The translations under genes and the position numbers were made by a program. From a bacterium (GTDB taxonomy: Bacteria > CG2-30-53-67 > CG2-30-70-394), in NCBI GenBank assembly GCA_024278555.1, contig JAJRSX010000037.1, positions 1 through 19,059 on the forward strand: DNA of 19,059 bases. Reading direction: 5' to 3'. Of this stretch, positions 14,228 through 19,059 are shown in pieces. The notes beneath the pieces were generated by a model, which was not told the DNA's origin, did no database searches, and saw nothing but the letters and a program-made list of their open reading frames with translations. Each line of letters opens with the position of its first letter. The first letter of the stretch is position 1.

Positions 14228-15604
14228 TCAGATCCACCCCAAACGGAGCGCCGTGGTCGCCAGACCGAGGAAGGCGGTGAAGCCGACGATGTCGGTGACC
14301 GTGGTGAGAAAGATGGAGGAGGCCTGGGCGGGATCGAAGCCGGCGCGACGGAGCCCCAGGGGAATCAGCGCCCCGAAGGCGCACGCCAGGGCCATGTTCA
14401 GGACCATCGCGGCTCCGATCACCATCCCGAGACCGGGACGACCGCTCACGAGCTGCGCGATGGCCGCGGTGAACAGCCCCACGGCGAGACCGTTGGCGAG
14501 GCCCAGACCGAGCTCACGCAGAATCACCCTCCGCCCCTGGCCCACCGGGATCTCCCCGAGGGCGAGACCGCGGATCACCACCGCCATGGTCTGGGCACCG
14601 GTGTTCCCCCCCTGACCGGCGACGATCGGCATGTAGACCGCGAGGATTGTGAGCTTGGCGATGGTCGACTCAAAGAGCCCCACCACCGAGGCGGCGGCAA
14701 AGGCGGTGGCAAGATTCACCAGGAGCCACGGGAAGCGCATGCGCAGGGCGTACAGAAAGGGGGAATCGATCCGCTCGTCGGCGCCGGCGCCCACCAGCCG
14801 CTGGATGTCCTCGCTCGCCTCCTCCTGGATGACGTCGATCACATCATCGACGGTGACGATTCCCACCAGCCGGCCCTCGTGATCGACCACCGGCACGGCG
14901 AGGAGGTTGAGACGCGAGATCACCTCCGCGACCTCCTCCTGGTCCGTGTCCACCGACACCGAGACCACCTCCGGCTTGGTGACATCGTCGATCAGGGCGA
15001 TGGTCGGCGCGAGGATGAGGTCGCGCATGGTGACCACCCCGATGAGGACGTCGTCGCGATCGACCACATAGGTGTAATAGATCTGCTCCAGCTCCATCGC
15101 CCGCCGGCGGATCGCGTCGATCGCCTCCCCCACGGTCCACTGGCGGCGGACCGACAGGACCTCAGGGGTCATCAGGCCGCCGGCGGTGTCCTCCGGGTAG
15201 TAGAGGAGCTCCTCGATGACGTCGCCGGCGTCACCCGACGCCTCCAAGAGGGCGTCGCGCTGGCGGCCATCCATCTCCGCGACGATGTCCGCGGCATCGT
15301 CCGGATCGAGCTCCTGGACCACCTCCGCCGCCCGCTGCAGGGCCGGGCGGCCGAGGGCGGCGGCGGCGGTCTCATCCGGGAGGTGGCTGAGGACCGCCGC
15401 CGCCCTCTCCGGCGGCAGGAGGCCGATCACCCGGCCGGCGGTCTCCTCGTCGAGCATCCGCACCACCTCGGCGAGGCGGTCCGGCTCCACCTGGGCGAGC
15501 ATCGCCCGCACCTCGTCCGCCGGCAGGGTGGCGAGGTGGTCGCTCCACGCCTCCGCGGTGAGCGAGGCGAGCTCTTCGTGATCGAGGTGGGTGTCGGACT
15601 CCAC
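14228..15604 (-). CDS. mgtE: MgtE-family magnesium channel/transporter
   Basis: This 458-residue inner-membrane Mg2+ channel is gated by cytosolic Mg2+. The MgtE N-terminal helical domain spans about 15-140 (ELDPDDAADIVAEMDGRQRD near 98-117). Two CBS domains span about 142-265 (MTPEVLSV, VTMRDLIL, VTVDDVIDVI). A plug helix precedes a five-segment membrane domain at about 285-458. MPIVAGQGGNTGAQTM (325-340) and the late ion-site Asp D438 in TTVTDIVGF are typical. The GTG start at 15604 is supported by a GAGGAGA ribosome-binding site four bases upstream. A sigma-70-like promoter lies just before it. No M-box riboswitch is recognised in the short leader. Confidence 0.95.
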   Translation of the reverse strand: MESDTHLDHEELASLTAEAWSDHLATLPADEVRAMLAQVEPDRLAEVVRMLDEETAGRVIGLLPPERAAAVLSHLPDETAAAALGRPALQRAAEVVQELDPDDAADIVAEMDGRQRDALLEASGDAGDVIEELLYYPEDTAGGLMTPEVLSVRRQWTVGEAIDAIRRRAMELEQIYYTYVVDRDDVLIGVVTMRDLILAPTIALIDDVTKPEVVSVSVDTDQEEVAEVISRLNLLAVPVVDHEGRLVGIVTVDDVIDVIQEEASEDIQRLVGAGADERIDSPFLYALRMRFPWLLVNLATAFAAASVVGLFESTIAKLTILAVYMPIVAGQGGNTGAQTMAVVIRGLALGEIPVGQGRRVILRELGLGLANGLAVGLFTAAIAQLVSGRPGLGMVIGAAMVLNMALACAFGALIPLGLRRAGFDPAQASSIFLTTVTDIVGFTAFLGLATTALRLGWI

Positions 15605-15652
15605 GGTCTCTCCTCACAGGATCCGGCGCCGTGGCACTGGCCCGCGTCTCTC

Positions 15653-15680
15653 ACGATAGAGTTGCCGCGAGAGGGGTCAA
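15653..15680 (-). promoter_or_regulatory. Sigma-70-like promoter of mgtE
   Basis: Read on the minus strand, TTGACC (15680-15675) and TATCGT (15658-15653) are separated by 16 bp, close to the sigma-70 consensus. Transcription would start near 15645, giving a leader of about 40 bases that holds the GAGGAGA ribosome-binding site. A leader this short leaves no room for a large riboswitch. Confidence 0.55.
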
Positions 15681-15689
15681 CTGTGCGGA

Positions 15690-15732
15690 GATGGTCGCCG
15701 TCCCGCAAGCCTGCCGTTTGCCGGCGACCATC
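15690..15732. terminator. Strong hairpin upstream of the mgtE promoter
   Basis: GATGGTCGCC (15690-15699) and GGCGACCATC (15723-15732) are perfect 10-bp inverted repeats. An inner GCAA/TTGC stem extends the hairpin. It lies after the barrel gene and before the mgtE promoter on the same strand, so it may end the upstream transcript or bind a regulator. There is no T-run. Confidence 0.45.
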
Positions 15733-15747
15733 GCCTGGGAGAGAAGC

Positions 15748-15817
15748 CGGTTCCCGCCCGCAAGCCGCGGTCCCCGGCCGCGATGGGCCTCACCGCCCGA
15801 ATCGCAATCGGGAACCG
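15748..15817. repeat. Inverted repeat in the 15605-15889 gap
   Basis: CGGTTCCCG (15748-15756) and CGGGAACCG (15809-15817) are perfect 9-bp inverted repeats around a G/C-rich interior that itself can fold (CGCGG..CCGCG). It lies about 70 bp downstream of the barrel gene's stop. It may be a terminator or another small palindromic element; I see no protein gene in the gap. Confidence 0.5.
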
Positions 15818-15889
15818 AGCACCGCTCCCTGACCCATAGCGCCCGCCAGGGCCAGAGAGCGGTGGCGATCACACCAACCAGACAGTCTC

Positions 15890-17746
15890 CTAGAAGGCAA
15901 CTCCGAAGAAGGCGCGCCACTCCGGAGCACCGATCCCCTTGTCGAGACCCCAGCCGAGGCCGCCGGTGAGGGAGAGCCTGCCGACCTTCAGGCCACGCCC
16001 ACCCACCAGGAGCTCCACCGGCGACGACTCCTCGTCGCCCCACAGGTGCGAGGTGGTGGTGCGGCTGTTGACCTCCGCGACCACCTCCGCGTCGCCGGCG
16101 ACCGATGCCACGACCCCGAGCCCCACGTCGACAAAGTCGGCGGTGGAGCCATTGCCGACACCGTCCACCGCCCGCCAGCCGGCGTTGGCAATCCACCGCA
16201 CCCCCTCGGTGACCGCACCGTCCATCACCAGACGGGCGCCATAGGAGAAGGTTCCGAGACCAAGAAGCTCGTCCTTATCCCCGGTGGGCAGGCCCACGAT
16301 GGGGACCAGGGCCAACCCTACCGCCTCTTTGGAGGGGTCCACGAGGCGGATCTTCGCCTCGATCTCCACGTCACCGAGGCGCCACGCGTCGACCCGCTCG
16401 ATGCCGGTGAGGCTCTTGCCGTCGATCAGATAATGGACCGGCAGGCGTACCCCCACATCGACGCCGTCCACCACGCCATAGGCGGCGGTGAGTTCCAGGG
16501 AGGCGAGGTCGATGAGCCGATCGTTCACGAAGTTGCCCCGCTCGTCCCCCACCACCACCGGATCGCGGGCGTAGGAGAGGAGGCCGCCGAAGGCCGCCGC
16601 GCCCGGGGCGAGGGGATGGCTGTCGTAAAGGGTGAAGGTGCCGTTGCCGTCCACCAGCGGACGCAGCCGCTGTGCCTCGATCCCCTCGGTCGCCCGTGCG
16701 CCGGAGGCGCCCAACAGAATGACGAGTGCGATCGCGAGCCAACCGCGACGACGGGCGACCACCGCCACCCCCAGGGGGAGGAGCAGGAAGGCGAGGTCGA
16801 AGAGGGAGCCTCCCGCCGCCCCGGGTACGGCCTGGCAGCCGTTGCCCTGGAGGCGGCGGGTGCGCGTCGTGGGGGCCGGAGCCGGAGGCGCCGGGGGAAG
16901 CACCACCGAGGTGGTCACCGCGGCGGTGTCGTTGGCGGCCACCGGATCGTTGGGGGTGCTCACCGTTGCCGTGTTGGCGGCATCACTGGCGGTGGCGTCG
17001 CTGTCGACGGTGGCGGTAACGGTCCGAGTCGTGGTCGCGCCCTCGGCGAGGGTGGCGATCGCCGGCCAGGTCACCGTCTGGCCGCTCGCAACCCCGCTGT
17101 CGCTCGCCGAGGCGAAGGTGAGGCCGGCGGGGAGCGCGTCGCTGAGAGCGATGCTGCGCGCGGTGCCGTGGCCGTTGTTAGTCACGGTCACGGTGTAGGC
17201 CACCGTGTCGCCGGGCTCTGCCGTCTCCACGTCCGCGACCACGGCCACCGCCACGTCGGGGGTGGAGTGGCCGATGACGAGCTGGCGGGCACCGCTGCCG
17301 GTCACCGTGGCCCCATCCACGGTGACCTCCATGGTCAGGGGGTCACCGTCAAAGGCCGGGGTGGCGAAGGCCGCCGCGGCGACGACCGAAGCACCTTCCA
17401 CGGCGGCTGAACCGCCACCGTCCGTACGGAAGAGGCGCACCTTACCGGGGGAGTTGTCGCTGGAGACCAGCCCCAGATCGCCCTCGTCCGTGAGATCGAT
17501 GCCGTAGCCGGAGCTCATGAGGCTGTCGCCGAAGCTCCCCCCGTCGGTGACCGTCGGCGGGTCCCCGGCGGTGATGTCGCTGATCTGCAGCCCCGAGGAG
17601 CCGAAGATGTGCGCCCCGTCCGGGGTGATCACCCCCCCGCGGTTGACCATCAAAAAGGTGGTGGAGGAGGCCGTGTCGTCGCTGGTGCGGACCACGTTGT
17701 TCGAGGCGTAGACCCAGGCGCCGTCGGGGGAGATCACCAACTCACG
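15890..17746 (-). CDS. C-terminal part of the interrupted propeller gene: DUF11, sorting signal, second signal peptide, outer-membrane barrel
   Basis: This continues the frame of the upstream gene directly after its TAG (17749-17747), with no frame change. Counting from the TTG at 17740: 1-110 finish the beta-propeller (VISPDGAWVYAS, VITPDGAHIFGS), and 163-275 form a DUF11 repeat (VTVTNNGHGTARSIALSDAL). A Pro-rich linker (280-292) leads to GC (C302), a membrane segment (312-328) and RRR (330-332), like MYXO/JDVT-type C-terminal sorting signals. A second hydrophobic stretch LAIALVILLGASGARA (335-350) then resembles a signal peptide. Residues 351-616 match the N-terminal barrel common in OmpA-family proteins of Myxococcota-like bacteria (QRLRPLVDGNGTFTL, VGVRLPVHYL), ending in a C-terminal Phe (FFGVAF) as outer-membrane barrels do. 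No convincing independent start is seen. Confidence 0.8.
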   Translation of the reverse strand, partial: RELVISPDGAWVYASNNVVRTSDDTASSTTFLMVNRGGVITPDGAHIFGSSGLQISDITAGDPPTVTDGGSFGDSLMSSGYGIDLTDEGDLGLVSSDNSPGKVRLFRTDGGGSAAVEGASVVAAAAFATPAFDGDPLTMEVTVDGATVTGSGARQLVIGHSTPDVAVAVVADVETAEPGDTVAYTVTVTNNGHGTARSIALSDALPAGLTFASASDSGVASGQTVTWPAIATLAEGATTTRTVTATVDSDATASDAANTATVSTPNDPVAANDTAAVTTSVVLPPAPPAPAPTTRTRRLQGNGCQAVPGAAGGSLFDLAFLLLPLGVAVVARRRGWLAIALVILLGASGARATEGIEAQRLRPLVDGNGTFTLYDSHPLAPGAAAFGGLLSYARDPVVVGDERGNFVNDRLIDLASLELTAAYGVVDGVDVGVRLPVHYLIDGKSLTGIERVDAWRLGDVEIEAKIRLVDPSKEAVGLALVPIVGLPTGDKDELLGLGTFSYGARLVMDGAVTEGVRWIANAGWRAVDGVGNGSTADFVDVGLGVVASVAGDAEVVAEVNSRTTTSHLWGDEESSPVELLVGGRGLKVGRLSLTGGLGWGLDKGIGAPEWRAFFGVAF

Positions 17747-18370
17747 CTATGCATTGCCCACCTCCCCGATGAAGGTGAGGCTCGTCGTGTCGAAGGCGAA
17801 GAGGCCGTTGCGGCCGGCCACGTAGACCTTGCCCCCGTCGGGGGTGACGGCGATCCCCTCCGGGGTGCCGGAGAGGTTGGTGAGGATCTCGGCGACCACC
17901 GAGTTGTCCGTCAGGTCTACCACCACGACTCCACCATCGTTGTCGCCGTCGGAGCCGCCGTTCTTCATCGCCACGTAGAGACGACCGCCGTCGGGGCTCA
18001 CCACCACGTCGTACGGCTCGTCGGTGGTCACCGCGGCTACATCGAGGTCGATGGTCGCCGCCACCTGCAGGGTGGCGGTGTCGATCACCGAGATCGTCCC
18101 CACGGTACCGCCGAAGCGGTTGGCCACGTAGACCCGACCGTTGTCCGGGGCGACGTCGATGCCCCGGGGCTCGGAGTCGACGTCGATCTGCGCCACCCAC
18201 CCGGGGGCATCCATGTCGAAGACCCACACCTGGTCGGAGTCGGTCGCCGAGACGTAGGCGAGGCGATCGCCCGGGCTCGGGGTGATATTGGCGGGCGGGG
18301 TTTGGGCCGCTACCGGGGCCGCCGCCAAGAGGAGTAACAACCAACACGCGCAGGAGCGAAAGAACTTCAT
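17747..18370 (-). CDS. N-terminal part of the interrupted gene: exported YVTN-type beta-propeller
   Basis: From ATG 18370, with an excellent ribosome-binding site (GGGAGGTG, about six bases upstream), the frame runs 207 residues to an in-frame TAG. A signal peptide (MKFFRSCACWLLLLLAAAPVAA, in two parts, cleavage near 22) is followed by YVTN-type blades with the repeat xPxGIxVxPDxGxVYVA: PRGIDVAPDNGRVYVA (68-83), PYDVVVSPDGGRLYVA (119-134) and PEGIAVTPDGGKVYVA (170-185). About four blades are complete. The remaining blades and all further domains lie after the stop codon, so the 207-residue product alone should not close a propeller. It is a nonsense-mutated gene, a readthrough gene or a sequencing error. 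Confidence 0.85.
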   Translation of the reverse strand: MKFFRSCACWLLLLLAAAPVAAQTPPANITPSPGDRLAYVSATDSDQVWVFDMDAPGWVAQIDVDSEPRGIDVAPDNGRVYVANRFGGTVGTISVIDTATLQVAATIDLDVAAVTTDEPYDVVVSPDGGRLYVAMKNGGSDGDNDGGVVVVDLTDNSVVAEILTNLSGTPEGIAVTPDGGKVYVAGRNGLFAFDTTSLTFIGEVGNA

Positions 18371-18484
18371 GAGAGCACCTCCCTTATTGTGGCCAGCGCA
18401 GCCGACCGGAAAAACCACACCACAGCACCCAATGGGGAAAGGGGCACGGTGGTCCATCACTATCACCGCAGGGTTCGGGTCACA

Positions 18485-18514
18485 ATTCTAGCCGCGGCTC
18501 CGACTGAGGGACAA
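18485..18514 (-). promoter_or_regulatory. Sigma-70-like promoter of the propeller gene
   Basis: On the minus strand, TTGTCC (18514-18509) and TAGAAT (18490-18485) are 18 bp apart. Transcription would start near 18478, giving a leader of about 108 bases before ATG 18370. TAGAAT matches the -10 consensus at five of six positions. Apart from this and the site below, I see nothing in the gap 18371-18709 except small G/C-rich hairpins (CCCCTGCCACGGGG near 18580). Confidence 0.5.
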
Positions 18515-18661
18515 CCTGCCGGGTTCACCCTCCGGGCAGCCCATGAGGGGGAGAAGAGACCACCCACCGAGGCCCCCTGCCACGGGGCGGGATGCCATCC
18601 GAACGCGAGGGAGGGAGAGGAGCATCCCCCTCCATAAACAGGTGTGTAGTGGCGCACCATC

Positions 18662-18675
18662 CGGGTGATCACCTG
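18662..18675. promoter_or_regulatory. Palindrome GGTGATCACC upstream of the sugar-kinase gene
   Basis: GGTGATCACC (18664-18673) is a perfect 10-bp palindrome inside a slightly imperfect 16-bp one. It lies about 37 bp before the kinase start, where an operator would be expected. No regulator gene is visible, so this is a weak call. Confidence 0.3.
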
Positions 18676-18709
18676 GGCATGAGGCGCTGGTGGCGTATGA
18701 TGGCCGCCC

Positions 18710-19059
18710 ATGGAGGGTCAACCCCACAGGATCGTGGTGGCGGGGGAGGTGCTGTTCGATGCCTTTCCCGATGGGGATCGTCTCGGTGGCGCGCCGTTCA
18801 ACTTCGCCTACCACCTCCACGGGCTCGGCCTCTCGCCCCTGCTCGTGTCGCGCGTCGGGGAGGACGAGCGAGGGGCACGGATCGACTCGGCGATGGTCGC
18901 CTGCGGTCTCTCCTCCGGCGGTCTACAGCGCGACCCGGACCGTCCCACCGGCTGGGTGACGGTGGCCCTCGACGGGGAGGGGGGCCATGCATTCACGATC
19001 CACCGCGAGGTCGCCTACGACTACCTCGACGCGGACGCGGTGGCCGCGGCGACGGCGGC
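18710..19059 (+). CDS. PfkB-family carbohydrate kinase, partial (3' end beyond the window)
   Basis: The frame opens at ATG 18710 and stays open to the window end: 116 codons, about a third of a usual 300-residue kinase. The N-terminus is characteristic: IVVAGEVLFDAFPDG (8-22), then RLGGAPFNFAYHLHGLGL (24-41), where GGAPFN is the sugar-binding signature of fructokinase-like members, then LLVSRVGEDERGARI (44-58). The family phosphorylates sugars with ATP in the cytosol; the catalytic GAGD motif lies beyond the end. A fructokinase is the closest guess, but the substrate is not provable here. It diverges from the propeller gene. Confidence 0.9.
   Translation, partial: MEGQPHRIVVAGEVLFDAFPDGDRLGGAPFNFAYHLHGLGLSPLLVSRVGEDERGARIDSAMVACGLSSGGLQRDPDRPTGWVTVALDGEGGHAFTIHREVAYDYLDADAVAAATA

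Noticed and set aside
15605-15690. M-box (Mg2+) riboswitch before mgtE
   Set aside because: The probable leader is only about 40 bases and none of the conserved M-box stretches is recognisable.
16046-17410. Plus-strand frame of 454 codons opposite the barrel/DUF11 region
   Set aside because: Antisense shadow; the minus frame has DUF11, sorting-signal and barrel signatures.
1-19059. tRNA or rRNA genes
   Set aside because: I saw no tRNA-like TTCGA arm with matching cloverleaf stems and no rRNA-like stretch on either strand, though without a covariance search a divergent one could be missed.

Overview
The window is about 19 kb of high-GC bacterial chromosome. It comes from a proteobacterium in the broad sense. 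Hints of a Myxococcota/Desulfobacterota-like or deep gammaproteobacterial origin are an OmpA-type N-terminal barrel, a Cys-containing C-terminal sorting signal and a small conserved 87-residue protein. The lineage call is inference only. Most genes are ordinary housekeeping or envelope genes in short, mostly single-gene transcription units. Nearly every intergenic gap holds short palindromic or quasi-tandem repeats.

Layout: 1-253 is a repeat cluster, then hypoxanthine phosphoribosyltransferase (367-897, +). A repeat-filled convergent gap (898-1351) separates it from a UDP-glucuronate 4-epimerase-like SDR enzyme (1352-2326, -). Next come a BrnT/BrnA-type toxin-antitoxin pair with an operator-like palindrome (2465-3050, +), another repeat-filled convergent gap, an unrecognised protein (3373-4074, -) divergent from a HAD phosphatase (4146-4772, +), and methionyl-tRNA formyltransferase (4990-5937, +). 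Then follow a small conserved protein (6002-6265, +), a secreted protein of unknown function (6629-7117, +) and a CopD-like membrane protein (7353-7802, +). On the minus strand are a NapH/RdxA-like polyferredoxin (7895-8737) and uvrB-hicA-hicB (uvrB 9413-11401, hicA ending 9129, hicB 8800-9132). An RND/MMPL exporter (11806-14100, +) converges on mgtE (14228-15604, -). A large exported beta-propeller/DUF11/sorting-signal/outer-membrane-barrel reading frame (15890-18370, -) is broken by one in-frame TAG. A PfkB-family sugar kinase begins at 18710 and runs off the end.

Four things are most worth a second look. (1) The intergenic palindromes carry arms made of two or three copies of related short words (CACGGAA, CACGGGG, CACGAAA) spaced about 8-10 bp, or 16 where a word is skipped. 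Looser relatives are built on GCGAAG, CTAGGGATTAGGG and CCCTACATCCCT. They look like sub-families of one repeat architecture, some intact and some reduced to one arm. (2) A single amber codon interrupts an otherwise continuous 826-codon frame, exactly at the conserved Pro of a beta-propeller repeat. (3) In the same frame, a C-terminal sorting-type transmembrane segment is followed directly by what looks like a second signal peptide and a complete barrel, as in a polyprotein or gene fusion. (4) Two different toxin-antitoxin modules lie within 7 kb, each with repeat-containing DNA at its promoter.
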